Of a stretch of 64,000 nt of DNA, positions 47,738 to 62,000 are shown piece by piece; the stretch's first letter is position 1, and every line of letters begins with the position of its first letter. The position numbers and the translations under genes were made by a program. The notes under the pieces are model-generated. The model ran no database searches and was not told where the DNA came from. It was given only the letters and a program-made list of their open reading frames with translations. Source of the DNA: Sweltsa coloradensis (Eukaryota > Arthropoda > Insecta > Plecoptera > Chloroperlidae); the NCBI GenBank assembly GCA_024449915.1, contig JAMZAV010000903.1, positions 248,001 through 312,000 of the forward strand, written 5' to 3'.

Positions 47738-48640
47738 AATAATGCATCAGCATTTACAATCTAGAAAAAGGTACCTCAAGCTCAAGGCAAGTGTAATGTA
47801 ACCAACTATCATGTATCAAAAACAGAATTTTGGAAACTTCAAGTCAAGAGATACTCAACAGGACTAATAGGCTGTATGAGCTGATATTAGAATCGTAGTT
47901 AGAGCACATTTCACCAACGCAATGAAAGCAAAATATCCAGGCCTTGCCATAAAGTATTTTTCATGTAGTGTGTATGATCATGATTTCATATATTATTGTC
48001 AATCATTAGACGAGGGAGCGGAATGACTGTCTTACAAAGGAACTCAGATGGGACTCGATTTGTTTAGTGTGTATTCCTTGCGTAGAGGTCAAACCGCTAA
48101 ACCGATTTCACTGAAATTTTAAACGACATCCAAATACAAATTTATGGGTGCTGTTAACATTTACAGCAAAAACTGTTACAATTCTAACAAAACATGAAAA
48201 AATAAAGTGAAAAATGTGTAGCATTTAATTTAATGACAATGGTGTTTTGTTATGTTTCTCAAATATTATTTCAAATGTCAAACTTTTTATATACAGTGTG
48301 GGTTGGTTCAGGTGTACCGAAGCTCCACGAGCAAGATTCTCCAAATTACTGCTGGGAGAAAACTCACACTATCAATATCATATTAAAAACATCAATCAAG
48401 TTAAATTCAAAATGTTACCGGGTACTCGACACGTGGCTTGCTCGTCTACGGTGTGACTGTACAGCCCTGGGCGGCCATATTGGTCCCTATTTTTCAGTTT
48501 TTGAAACCTAAAAGTTACATATTTTTCAAATTAATTAATAATTTTGAGTTTTACATAATTTTTGCATAATTTACATGTCTATGTAAATTAAGCTTGTCCT
48601 CATAGGAAAGCTAGTGATCATGGCTAAGGTCATATGGAAA
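47738..48640. other. Non-coding stretch
   Basis: AT-rich, no recognised exon or element. GGCGGCCATATTGG near 48470 resembles the GGCCATATTGG-type motifs common inside MITEs. Confidence 0.35.
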
Positions 48641-48649
48641 TAGCCTAGG

Positions 48650-50460
48650 CTTGTGCGAAAGGTCTAAAGTGGCTAATGGTCAGCAATGCTATTTGCTGTA
48701 CCAACGGGGTGAGTTTTGTGTGTCTAAATCTGTGCAAAACGAGGTAGGCTTCAATTGGAATGCGGGCTAGCAGCCTGAGTTGGCCGAGTGAGATAGTTGG
48801 TTTCTCCACACAGCGACCAATCAGCGGTCAGAACGGGGAGGATGTAGCCAAGGACAATGGCCTACGTCACTGCCTAGGCCACCAGAACAGGGAGAGTTTG
48901 CGACGGAACACGAGCAGAGCCTCGTTCACTAAGATACAAGCCTTCAGACGAGCAAGTCGCTTTTAACGTATCTTCCGAGTGCGGGCCTATCAAGCAGGCG
49001 AAGCCAACCTACGAGTGCAATGGAGCCACACGCCTCTCCACGTACAAGAGATCGGTTCCATATGCGAGGGTTACGGCATTGATTTAGATAATACCTAATT
49101 TAACACCATTTCGGAGAAATCGGGAGTGTTTTCGGGCGACCCACCAGTATGTGGTAGCCATAATGCAACTGACGCCACCGGGCAGTCGACGACACCAGCG
49201 AGATAATGGACATTCTAACTAAAATTCACAGTTTTTATTAGATCGGGAGTGGCAATCTACATGCAACTAATTGAATATCCCTAAGTGGAGGGCTCTTTTT
49301 ACGTCGAACAATAATTCATACACCACGTGGTTCAGTTCGTGGCTAGGCATCGGATCAACCAAATCATTATTAGTTAGTACCGATTCAACGCCTATTATAT
49401 CTTGCCTACCCTGTCTACATGCTGAGTAAGTACCATTTCTACAATTACACTTCGAGGTCCACCCAGGACGCCAAGATGGGAAGGAGGTCGATCCGCCACT
49501 GCGGAATTCGCCCTGAGGTTCCGAAGCGCCTACAGCGCGCACACGCCACCTTTGAACGTGCCAAGTAGAGGGCATCGTCCCACCCCGTATTACTACAGCA
49601 TCGTACCTCAAGATAGCGTTGAGTACTAAATTTGGTTTGATTTAGATTAAGACTAATTGTATTGATTTATGTAATGTTCACGGTAATTTCCTATTCAATT
49701 TTTGTTTTGGATCCAAACTTCAATTCTAAATTCAATTTTTGTCCACATGTTTACATAGATTAACGTCATTAAAGCAACCTTTTGATATCCGAGTTAATAT
49801 CTCTCAATTCATCAGGTGCATGCAAACGACCTTCAATCCCAGTCACTTCATTGTTTCAATTTATGCACGGCCTTCAGCGATTCACATATTTCTAACGCAC
49901 AAGCGTGATTCATAGCTTTAGTAGTAACTTTAAGAACGTGTGGACCGTCCAGCTGATCCGAGGACGTGGAGCTCCAGCGGTGAGGCGCAATGCTAGCGCA
50001 CTGGGTAAGGTTGAGTACACTTCTAAACGGGAAGTTGTATCCAACGGGTCACCTGTTCATGGTCATCACCACCAATGTCTACCTTGTTCTGCTAGGGCAC
50101 TGTGTTTGTTTGAGTTTTCCCGCCGAGTGAGAGGGCCTCCCCCTGAGCTAGTTAGGAGAGCACTTTTTCATTGTTTTATTTACTTAAGCGTAGCCGTGGA
50201 GCAGCATAGGCCTAACCCCGAGAGGGCCTATGCATGCATAAGCAACCATAATCCGGTCGATCCTTCGAAGTTTAGGATTAGGGCAGGTTTGTTTCAGTGG
50301 TACCCAACACGGGTGCATTATGTTTCAGTGGGGCCCGTACATGGGACACTGGTCGGGTGAGATCGCGAGTTTTGGTTTAGTGGGAACCGCCGTGGAGGCT
50401 TTTATTTAGTCGCCGGGTTTGAGTTCTGTTTCAACGGACTTTGGCGTTTTCCTAGTTATA
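48650..50460. other. GC-richer block of unknown origin
   Basis: About 1.8 kb with clearly higher GC than its surroundings and two longer open frames (49611-49267 minus, 50360-49905 region plus), neither resembling a known protein. No terminal inverted or direct repeats were found by eye. GTGGTACCCAACACGGGTGC near 50297 resembles a retroviral-type primer binding site (TGG-CCCAAC--GGG), which hints at an LTR element, but no LTR pair is visible. A non-coding transcript or a decayed element are both possible. Confidence 0.35.
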
Positions 50461-50546
50461 CTACCAAATTAAATACCTAGTTAAGATATAGGAGCTCACA
50501 ACATTCCACAAAAAGCCTAATTAGAATATACTTCTAAGTGAAACGA

Positions 50547-52459
50547 TTTATTTTCCCAGCAACAATACGTAATAGCTTTTTTATATACATATTAACTTAC
50601 AAAGAAATAATGCGTTCAAACAGTTTTGCCTCGAGTCAGGGAATTGACTTGGGTGATAACTGATAAAACATACATAAATTTGTTCAAAAATGATGAGAAT
50701 ACCATACAGAGAATTACACAAAAATAATAACTTTGTCCTAACAAATTGCAATATTCAGTAGATATGGTACATGTCCTATATTGCTATTGACAGTGGATTT
50801 CACTGAACTTGTTAACTGTGAATCTGTGATTATATGAATACAAAAAAAAATACAAAATTTCTACTTGCTTAGTAGGCTATAAAAGTCATGTCTAGACTTG
50901 GTTGCCCTATAAACTGCAAATTGAGTCAATGTAGTCTTCATTTCAATTTTCAAATAAGTCCTACATTAATGTCCTGCAGAATTGCATGATAAAAATAAAC
51001 AAATTACCAAGTGACTACTCGATCAATTTGTAAAAAAATAGCACACATAACACGAACAGAAATAAATTTCAGTCACATTACAAATTTTCCTTTGCTTATG
51101 AAGGGAAAAATGACATATATTTCAACATAGAACACCATTAAATTAATGGGAAATCTAGGACTTGGGTTAGGCTTCAATTGTTGGCAAGAAATGGGAATTG
51201 CTGTAACAATGTTAGTTTAACTATGTCAAATGGAAATTATGGCTAAAATTGAATTATATAAAAAAAACTCCCAATGATATTACTGCTTTATTACTGGATA
51301 CTTGCATCATGAAAGAAAACAAGATGTTAATTAATTGTAACAAGACAATTTGTAAGCTAGAACCTATGGTTGATGATACATACAAAATAATTTAAGCACA
51401 ATAAAAGGGCCATTAATATTTTACTAGCTAGTCCAAAAATGTGTGCAATAAATTACATTACAAAATACAAACCTAATCAATGTTCAGGCAAATATCCCAA
51501 CATTAATCATGCTTGGCATGAAGTGCACAAATAATTAGATAGAAGAAATAATATTTCATCTCCTGGGGTTACTTCTCAATACAGTATGCATGGTACATAA
51601 TACAATTGGAAGAATAGTCATAACATTTATCCTTCTTCTGAAAATAAGACTAATATTATGTAAAATAGTATTTAAAGGTTTATCGAGCACCCTGAAAAAA
51701 ATCCCAAAAATTACTTTCATATTTGTTTTATAGTACAACTGTAGAGCAATGACTAAAATAAGAAAATCAATACATCTCGGAAAATTGTTGTAGTAATGTT
51801 TTACATAATAATCAGTAACCATGCTAGTTCCCATTTACAATATTAGTTCTTGCCCAATGAAATTTCTCACAATTTTCAGGTACACACACTCACACACACA
51901 AATAACAAGCTATACATGAGGCAACAAAAGTTGGTCAGACAGAAGGATGTATGAACCACAGTTATTAGTATTTTATTTATTAACAATCAAATGGTGATAC
52001 TGTACTAGTAGTAATTAAATATGTCATTATCAGTTGTTACACATACAGGTTAATATGTTTTTAAATAGTATATTTAACTATACAAGACAATACATTTCCC
52101 CTGTACAAATTCCACATTCAGATTTAAACTGTGTAAATATCTTATTCTCCTCATCCGCGTTGGGAATGTGAGTACAAATAACCAAGCAATTGCAGGACAG
52201 TGAACGAACACATCACTTAATGTGAGCCTCATTTACCAGATTTAGATAACATATTCACAAGTCCCCCTTCCTCTGATCTGGTTGCCACCATTATTTCTTT
52301 TCCATGGTTAAGTTCATCCCTCCAAGTCAAACCAACTCCAGGATTGATTTTACAAGGACAGCAAATAATAAAAATAACTTGATTGAGGACAAGGGGAGAT
52401 TCAGAGGGAAAGGGATAATTTCTAACTGATGGGACTAGAAAGCAGAATTGGGCGTAGTG
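50547..52459 (-). other. Probable 3' UTR of the KCMF1-like gene
   Basis: AT-rich sequence free of recognisable repeats follows the stop codon. AATAAA on the minus strand at 50552-50547 is a candidate polyadenylation signal just before the GC-richer block. Others lie nearer the stop, so the length is uncertain. Confidence 0.4.
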
Positions 52460-53033
52460 TTAGTGAGGGGGTGGTGGTTCTGTAGATTGGTTCCTACCCT
52501 CGACGGGGCGTACAGGTTTCCTGCGGGTGGGCCCCGGCGAGCCGCCGCCCCTGGAAGTTCCCCGGCCGACATAGACCCCGGCCGCGGGTACCACCTCCCG
52601 AATCGTGCCGGTGCCGGTCATAACTCGCATGGGCGGCTGCTGGGGAGGGGCTACGCGCGGGGGCTGTCGTCCACCACCCACCACTGTCGGGGAACCCCGA
52701 GAGGCCGAACGTTTCGGCACCAGGGACGATGCGGATGCCTTCTGTTGGGGGGCCGACGCTGGCTGTTGTGTCCCGCTGTTACTGGTAGAAGGGGAGGCAC
52801 GAGACGAACACGGACTACTGCCAGCGTCTTCACTACTGGGGCTCGCTCGCGACCCGCACTCTTCTTGCTCCTTCTTGCTTCCTGAGGAGTCCTGGGGAAA
52901 CCCCTCTAGCAATAGAGATGCCGTTCCCTCGGCCAGCGTAGACAATACTAACTCTTGGACAAAGAGACTGCGGTCCGCACGCTCTTGCTCTGCTGACTGT
53001 AGCTCTGCATCTGACAAAGTACTGTCCATACAC
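52460..53033 (-). CDS. KCMF1: KCMF1-like gene, last exon
   Basis: Acceptor GCGTTCTAG precedes G TGT ATG GAC. The first G completes AG|G (Arg). It encodes CMDSTLSDAELQSAEQERAD, RSLFVQELVLSTLAE, a Ser-rich segment, GRGTSRGGG and the end STEPPPPH. GC content is far above its surroundings, which produces long shadow ORFs on both strands. The in-frame ATG near the start is internal. Confidence 0.93.
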
Positions 53034-56000
53034 CTAGAACGCAAGAATGTTTTGTTAGGCTACCGAGTTGGATTGTTCATTCTCTAATAAGTATAAACAG
53101 TAGAACTGGTTTACTGTCTCGATCTAATATCAACACGTTACAAAAACAGTTAAACAGAAACATTTGCCCTTGGCCTTTAGCTTTGCCCAACCATAAAATG
53201 TTAGGTAATAATTTTAAAGTTCAAATCAGGATTTTGTTTTATTTGAACCTAAGCCTAATGCTATGAATGTTAATAAGATTTAAAGCTTTAACTTTTATGT
53301 GACCCACTGATATTGAGCCATATGGCTTAGTGGGAGATATACATTTAGGCCTAGGCCTATGCTTATTTTCTTGTAAATTGTTTTTATTTAAATAAATAAA
53401 TAATCATTGTTCTTATTATGCTGTAGCAATAAACCAGTTTTAATTGAGTGTTTACCTGGAATTTGGTTTGGTTAGGTTAGGTAGGCCACCAGTGTTAAGT
53501 ATGGTAGGCCTAGGTTAGGTGCAAATTGCACTTCGGTTAAAATTAAACTCTACAAAATATATAACAGGGAATTCTGGATGCCTTTGCACTTTTGTGCTTG
53601 CTTCCTGTTTTGGGAAATATACTGGTAATATTCCCATACTTACAAGAAGGTTGCAACTGAGCTTTGATGACACTAGCAAGTATTATTACGATCAGCAGAA
53701 GAACGGTAATATACCCTGAACCAAATTCTATCCCGGGCCCAGACGGGTTGTGAATCAGTAGACGAGTAGATATGGATATACACAGGCACCTTACGAGAGG
53801 CTACTTGCAAGGAATGAATGATTATTTATTAATTATTACTTATAGAACTGATTTGCAGTAATTTATTAAGTTAATAACATTAAAAGATACAGAAGATTAT
53901 CTTGTGTCACAATCACTATACTATTGTAATCTCAAGTTCTTTTGCATGACTTTAAGAAGAATTTTACAACTATTGTGTTTCTCTTTTGAGTTTTGACATT
54001 TGATCTTTTCAGGGTTATATTGAGACTCTTTAAAAATAAACAAACACAAAACAGAAGAAATTAATACAGCAGGGCCAAACAAAATTTACAACCAAAGAAG
54101 TCAAAAGAAAGATGATTAACTTCCTAACAATTATCTCCAGTATTATACAGTAATGATTTACGATGACAAAGACGATGACCACCGCAATAAGAGAATCCCC
54201 TCTTTCCACCCCATTTCCCCCAGGCTAGAGTGGTGCATTACCCTTTGGGTTGTCGTGCACTTTAGGCATCAATAAAGTTTTTGAAAAGCAAATAATTTGT
54301 AGGCTACAAAACTAGTATAAAACATTAAAATATTAGAAGAATAGGGAATATTCCACTTCCGTCAAATACTGTACAAATAGATTTTTTAGAAGAAATATTT
54401 CGTTTCGATTACAAATATGTACTTTGTTTTTCTGTGAAATAATAATCCAATAATTTATAGCCGCTTTAAAAACAGCATTTTTTAAATATTCTAAGAGCGG
54501 CAAAAACGGCTATGACGTCAGAACTGTGTTGAACCAACGTTGCTGGATACACATACATACATACATCGAGACGGCGGTGTTTAGAACAAAGCAGCGCCTA
54601 GCGTTGCCTACAGTAATGTAAACAGACGGCGGACATTTTACATTTAACGCCTAGCCAGAAAACGAGAAAAGTTGACATTGCAATCCAAAAACAAAACTGA
54701 AACAGTTATAGGTCTAGGCCTAGGCGTAGAAAATTATTTATAATACAACAGTCTAGGCCAATCGTTCGTGTAGGATATAGGCCTTGGTATGTGAATACTA
54801 AAATTACTCACTTGACAAGCCCTTGGCTTAGCTTGCCAACCCTAACCTGCACTTCCGTGTTCTGACACACATCCCGCACAAAAACCTTACTTTGATCACT
54901 AATTAAAGCCTATTGTAGATAAAGAATAGCATGATAGTCCTAGGCTGTGCAAAAATTCAAGACAAAATACTCGTAATTCTTTATCACAATGATCTCGCGA
55001 AATCTCCTGTCACATACAAAAAAGAAAAATTAGTGAAAATGTACATCATTTAAGTGGCTGTGGAGTTGTGTTTGTTGTTGAGCGGATGGGCGAGCACCGC
55101 CGTCTGTATATAAATATGTACAAATATACGTACATTTAGTTTCTAGTTGGCCTTGACTCAACACAGTTATGACGTAGTACCGTCCAAAGATGGCGCACAC
55201 TCGTACGTTGTTTAAATTACACAAATAACATTTTTTTTAAATAAAAAAAAGTGCAGTGACTATTAAGACATATATAAGAATTGAAATAAACTATAAAATA
55301 GTAAGTGGAATATTCCCTTTACCACTGGCTCCAAGGTGTGTGTAAATTGTAGATCAAGATAGAAATTCTATTCTATAGGCCGCCATACACGATCCAACTT
55401 GCATGACAAGCCAGGCTTGTCATGCAAGTTGTCAAGTTAGGTCTGAAGGTTGCCCACACCCACTCATACATCCAACCAGTGATCCAATCTCTTCACAAAC
55501 CAATGAGATAACCTAAAAAAAAGCACTCCAAAACGTTCATGGTTTAAATACTATGCCATCAGTGTCATCAAAATATCTTAAGACACAATTGCTTCTGTTG
55601 TAATTATTGCATTGTGCCTGTCTTAACCTACAAACAATAGGACTGCTCTAACAATCATATGTTTGCTGTGACATCAGATTTCAACTCCGTTTGTGATTGG
55701 CCATAAATGCTTCCAACTTACTGGCATGATGGAAATTATCAGGCAAAGACAGAATTGCAGTTCAAGTCATCCAATTTCCGCCATTAACGATCAAACTTAC
55801 TTGAACGACGGCATGATCAAGCCAGGCTTGTCATGCAAGTTGGATAGTGTATGGCGGCCTTAAGGCTATTCGACCGCGTTTTTCTATTTTCCAAAATATG
55901 CTACTAAGTCAAAATATAGTAAATGACTTTGAAACCTGGCTATTTTAGAAAATCAAAACTATTTTTTTCAAATTTTTCTGATCCGGTACACGGCCAATAT

Positions 56001-59000
56001 CGCCACCTCAAAATAATTTCAAACTTCAATTCGCCAGGGCACACCATTCAACGTAGGGTGTTGTGCTTTTGTGACATTAATTTTCAACTGGTTTTCTATA
56101 GGCTGACTGAGAGAAAAAATATTTTTTTAATCAATTGTCGTTCCTGCGAATTTTTTCGTTTGGCGATATTTTTTACCGATTTGTACCGCCAAATGAAAAA
56201 ATTTGCAGGAACGACAATTGTTTAAAAAAATATTTTTTTCCTCAGTCAGCCTATAGAAAACCAGTTGAAAATTAATGTCACAAAAGCACAACACCCTACG
56301 TTGAATGGTGTGCCCTGGCGAATTGAAGTTTGAAATTATTTTGAGGTGGCGATATTGGCCGTGTACCGGATCAGAAAAATTTGAAAAAAATAGTTTTGAC
56401 TTTCTAAAATAACCAGGTTTCAAAGCCATTCATTACCTATATTTTAACTAGGTAGCATATTTTGGAAAATAGAAAAACGCGGTCGAATAGCCTTAATGAA
56501 CACATTGCAAGTTCCTAGATTAATTTCTGAATCATTTAGAGTCATTTTTGTACAGAGGCATATCCTTTTAGAATGCAATGAGAAGCAAAATTCCAGACAA
56601 AGTGGAGTCTGGAATGAGTCAATTCCTCAATCCGGACAACTGTGTTGAAATCCTGACATCCAACACGTTCTTGTCGAAATATTCCTCCTCATTGGAAGAA
56701 GTTGAAGAATCTATAACTCTTCAATTTCAAAATCACTTCCTTCATCTAGTATCGCAGCAAGTTCATAAGAAAGTCGTGAACATGGAGGAAGCCCTCTCTT
56801 TTGTCAGCCATTTTCACACAACAGTTCTCTGATTTTTCGTACCTATGACACACAACAGTCACGTCCCTCTAAACATTTCTGCAATGCTTTACTACGCATC
56901 CCTGGTTATATAGAGTTCCAAATTTTGCCGATAGGTAGCAGTACTAGGTCGAAAACGCACAATAAATAACGACCGCAAAATGCGGGGGTGGCATACCACG
57001 GACGGGATAAGGTCTGCGAAATGCGGTGACTGGCACGCCCTTGGTTATGAGTGCAAGATTCGGTACACCTTAGTCACTGCATTGCATTCACCGCTTGACA
57101 TTCAAAACATGATTTGATAAAAATTATTTTTTTAAAGAACAAAACCATTGTTGTTAAATTAAATGTTACACATTTCAGCCACTTTTTTTTTCCCCCTATT
57201 ATTTCTTGTACGATTGAATCGGAACAGATTTTGCTGAATATGTTAACAGTTCTCAGTAAACTGGTACCAGATGTCTGTTTAAAATTTCAGTGCAATCGGT
57301 TTGGCAATTGACGACTTGAAATGTACCCGCCTCCTGACGTCACGAGGCAACATGGCGGAATTAGTTGGTATAAATCCTCATTTCGCAAGTTGACGCCTGC
57401 TTCACGGCGCAACACTTATTACGCTCTAACTTTTATTCTATTCATTATTTGGACAATATTTAAATGAATAATATTTAGCAAATATATCAATCTTTGTAAT
57501 AGCGATTATTTCGATTTTTTTGACACAGTCGTTAGCTTGTTATAACAATGTACGCATCATACATGTGAAAATTATCAATGACTAAAGTTTTCTCAATAAT
57601 TTATTTGACAAAAACTACTGATCGGATTTCGACAAGACCTCTTTAAAAATATGCATCAGACTGTTTAGACAAGAAATAAACTAACTTCCTAGATAGAAAG
57701 TGCACTGAACGAAACTTTGCAGCATAGAGTAATATGCAGGGTATGTGTTTTTATCTAAAATAGGCACTCTTGACGTGCGGATGAGCCGTGAAAAAGTTCA
57801 CGCTGCATATAAAGTGCTGCACACAATTGGCATAGCATAAGCGTAGCGCAACGCAAGCACAACGCAAAAAATATAAACAAGTGCACCTGGCTGCTTGAAC
57901 ACACAATTCACGTATGCATAGCGTAGGCGCGGAAGCACAGCGCAAGAGATGGTTATATTTTATATTTCTTATGCTTGCGCTTGCGTTTGACCAATAGGAA
58001 TCCAGAAACAACACGACTCAACACAAACGCCCATTTTCAGTTAAATCAAATTCACAACTATTGTTGTTTGTGTCAGTGTAAAATTATTAATCATGGACGA
58101 ACTCACAGAAGACGACGTCATTATCGAGTATGAAGTTGAGTCGACGTCTAGCGACGAGCTGCTAATTACGTATTTTAGGCAATATCCGCATCTCTATGAA
58201 AATAATAGGCTCCTGCAAATGGTTTCAAAGACGAAATGTCAAACGCAAAGTTGACATGCAGTCATCTGATCACGAGCCTTCTAAAACTTTGCACAGCCAT
58301 GTAGTTTCTTTACGCCACTCTTCCGTTATGGCAATTGTGCACGCCTACATTCCTTGTGTTGCGCTTATGTTTGTGCTTGCGTTGCGCTACGCTTATGCTA
58401 TGCCAATTGTGCGCAGCACTTTACTCTATGCTGAAAATTTTCGTTCAGTGCACTTTCTATCTAGAAAGTTAGTACATTTCTTGTCTAAACAGTCTGATGC
58501 ATTTTTACAAAGAATTCTTGTCGAAATCCGATCAGTAGTGTTTTGTCAAATTAATTAATGAGAAAACTTAAGTCATTGATAATTTTCACTTGTGTGATGC
58601 GTACATTGTTATAACAAGCTAACGACTTTGTCAAAAAAATCGGAATAATCGCTATTACAAGGAATTATATGATTGCTAAATATTATTCTTTTAAGTATTG
58701 TCCAAATAATGAATAGAATAAAAGTTAGAGCGTGATAAGTGATGCGCCGTTCAGCAGGCGCCAACTTGCGAAATGAGGATTTATACCCAATACTAGTCAC
58801 GTGACCTATCGATCGTTTTAAGCTCCGCCCATTTCGAGTCGTCAATTAGGAATCGAACAAACTGACACATTTATCACAAGAAGTCCCTTTCGACTTCCGT
58901 CGTAAGACTGAAGTCACTTTGCTCCCTTGTCTAATGATGTGCTGGCATTATTACTCAGCACTACTATAATACTTCTAATGCTGAGAGCTTTCTCAATCTT

Positions 59001-62000
59001 GACCAAATGAGAGAAATGGCATTTTTGAGAAAATTTCAAAATACCAACAATGGAAAAACCGTAATCCCGGGTAAATTCAAAATTTAATTTCTCAGACCTG
59101 ATTTTTTTAAATACTTATGGAAGCTTTTATGAACATCGTAAAACAGTACTTTTGTGTTTAAATCGATTTCTCGCAGATTTATCAAACTTAGTTTGATGCT
59201 GGGCGCATTTAAAATGCATAACATTCAAACAATAATAGTGTAATTATAGAAACTTGTAAATAATTGCCTACAGTGTATAAGGAAAACAAGTATATTATTA
59301 TAAGCAGTATATTGGTAGTTTTTAATGCCATAGCAACTAATCTAGATACGCGATAGCGGATCCATACCACATTGTTTCTAAAAAGTATTGATATAACACA
59401 TAAATATGACATTTTTCAATTGAGTGCCCTATGTGTGTACCAAATAACAAGATTATATCATAAAATTTACGTGGTTCATAATAATGTGTGTCGGCCATCT
59501 TCTAAAATGCCCGCCATTGGTGACATTGTCTTAGTTAGTTTGACATGGCCCTGTTTAACAGTCATTTTTCAATGACCAAATTTCAACATTCTGTCATAAG
59601 TTTTCAAAAATATGTTTTGTGGCCACCTTGTAAAATGACCGTCATTGGTGTCGTGGGGCAACAATGAGATTGCCCTTAATTATCCAATTACATTTTCCTA
59701 TACTGTGTGCCAAATTTTATATGTCTATCATGAAACGCACAATTTGACGATAATAGAACACCTTTATGCAGGACTAATAAAAAAATGTATTTCCCAATAA
59801 ATCTTCCCACAATGTTCCCAGGATGACCAAATTGTCAAATTCATATCATTTAATTAGAAATTTGTTGGAGAATTCAAATATAAAGTCAGATTTATTACAC
59901 ATGTCAAAAGTATGTAAAATGTATGAAAACCAAGTGTGTGTACTTCTCGTATGCCCAAAAGAAGATGGCGTCGTAAAAAAAAACTTAGGCCCGGGATGCC
60001 AGAGGTTTACCCAAGATTTTTTTTATCCTTAAGGTATACCCTAACAGGATCAGAAGAGAAAATCTACAGAGGTCGAAATTCATACGAGACTTATGGCCAG
60101 GGACTGCGCTAGTGATAGAGCATCGAGCAATCATCTGACACTGCTTACCGCACAATTGTATTGCTTGTCATGTAGCGTTCGGCCATTGTTATCTACGAAG
60201 ACAGTCTAGAATATGAAATGGATGTGTTTTTTCATGCTTTACAACTTTTATTTGAAACAAATTTTCATCGGATCGTTAGTTTCTATTTTATTTTAATAAA
60301 TATGTAAAAACGATTCAGATAATTTTTTAAAAAGAGAGTAATAATATGAATCAAGTCAATCAAGTCGCCAGTGAATCAAAACAGGGCGCGCCAAACGCGT
60401 AATTATCAAACATTTTAAAACAATTTTGAGCTATATCGGTCCATTACTTCACTCAATATTGCTAATTTTCCATTTTTCGACAAAACTAAAAAATCTGAAA
60501 ATTGATTTTCAAAATGGCAGATAACCCGCAACCGGATTTTTTGGGATTCTGTTGGGGATGTTCAGGAGACCTACCTGAACAAATTCCAAATGGTCCCTGC
60601 TTGTTTTTTTTTGAATGCGTGGGTTTAGGCCTAAAATGAGCTAATTGCACTGTACTATTTTCCACACAATTGTAATAATGAATTCTATAAGACAATGAAA
60701 TATTCATAAATGTCTCATAAATAGGACCAATCGATTTGACAGCAATACAATTAAAAAGATTAAAGACAACAGCAGGGAGATAAGAGAGAGACGCGTTGTG
60801 ATGAGCACAGGCTCTGGCACAGGCGGCTTGGCGGGGTGAGAGACAAAGGGCATTAAACAAAAGCAACTTCAGATCGCGGCTCAATTAATTGGTTATTGTC
60901 TGCGTAACCGGTTAACAATTATATTAACCGCCGTCATCACTATGTAATTCAAAAAAGCTTAGGTCTATATATTACGTTTGAGGAAAAGCCAGCATGTAAA
61001 TTTACCTGTAGGTTGTTAAGTGACTTGAAGAATTATCTTGTGTGTTTCTTAATCAAATGAAATTTTTTCCAATGGTGAGTAATTTCCATTTTGGCCAAGA
61101 TGCAAATGATCCATCATGCAAAATTTTAAGTGTGTGTCTTACAGGAAGCATAAATTAAAAGGCAAGATGTCATACCTTGACAGCAGGAACTGCGAGTTGC
61201 TTTGTGAATTTTGACTGGAGTTAGCATCTAATACAACTGCAGTATGGGACCCTGTTGAATTTGCTGTGACTGTGTTGGCAGTGCCAGAACCTGCAGAGTT
61301 GGCAGACGAAGCCGTTTGCGTCTGACGTCGCGGAAGTCGCTCCAGCTGTTGACGTGCAGCCTGCAAGGGCAAAGAACACACCACCACAAATCAACATGCC
61401 CAGTCCATCACGATGATATCAAGGCGATGCTTAGGGTCCCGTAAATTTTGTTTCAACAATAAATGCTCAAACAAATTTATTGCATTTATTTGACCAACTA
61501 CAGACAGGTTTTAGATGTAGGCCTACTATCCGATCATTTTCATTTTTGCTAATTAGCGCTAAATCTACTAATTTGTGATTTTGCTTCCTTCCACCGTAAC
61601 TAGGCCTACAGTAAGAGGAAAGGGAGGCCTAGGCATTTCTCTAAAGTACTGGAAAACCAGAAAATGCATGATGGCCTGGTAAGTAAAAAGTTATAGGGCA
61701 TATGAAGAGAAGGTCAAATAATGCAAATTTTAATTTTTCCTATAAATTTAAATACTAGCCAAATTTAGAAAGATTGGAAACTATGTATTTGCCAAACTTT
61801 CCCAAGTTTTTTCCATTAGACTAGAAGTGAAATATGAAGTTATGTATTTAATAAGTACTATTGCGTACCTGTAAATGCTGACTAATAAAAGAATGAATTT
61901 TTACAAAAAATCTGAGCCAAAAAATTGAATTGTTAATGCCGATTTTACGGGACCCTAGCGATGCATTAATGAGGTATTGAAATAACTCGGCCATACCCTC

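Larger units (their letters stand above)
53034..61175. other. Large intron of the KCMF1-like gene
   Basis: The 8.1 kb intron contains the elements 54343-55318, 55378-55859, 55864-56492 and 57306-58847, plus a fragment at 58985-59215. Stretch 53050-54340 and the segments 56500-57300 and 59220-61170 show no recognisable gene. 59490-59660 has an imperfect duplication of GGCCA(T/C)CTT.TAAAATG with CATTGGTG. Confidence 0.55.

Noticed and set aside
52448..53087. Long plus-strand open frames (145 and 160 codons)
   Set aside because: They overlap the KCMF1-like last exon antisense and arise from its high GC content.
55923..56429. Two similar 100-residue proteins on opposite strands
   Set aside because: They are the two arms of one palindrome. 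No known family, and no sign of coding constraint.
60486..60884. 132-codon minus-strand open frame
   Set aside because: It has no ATG at its start (opens on TTG), low-complexity composition, no recognisable domain and no splice support.
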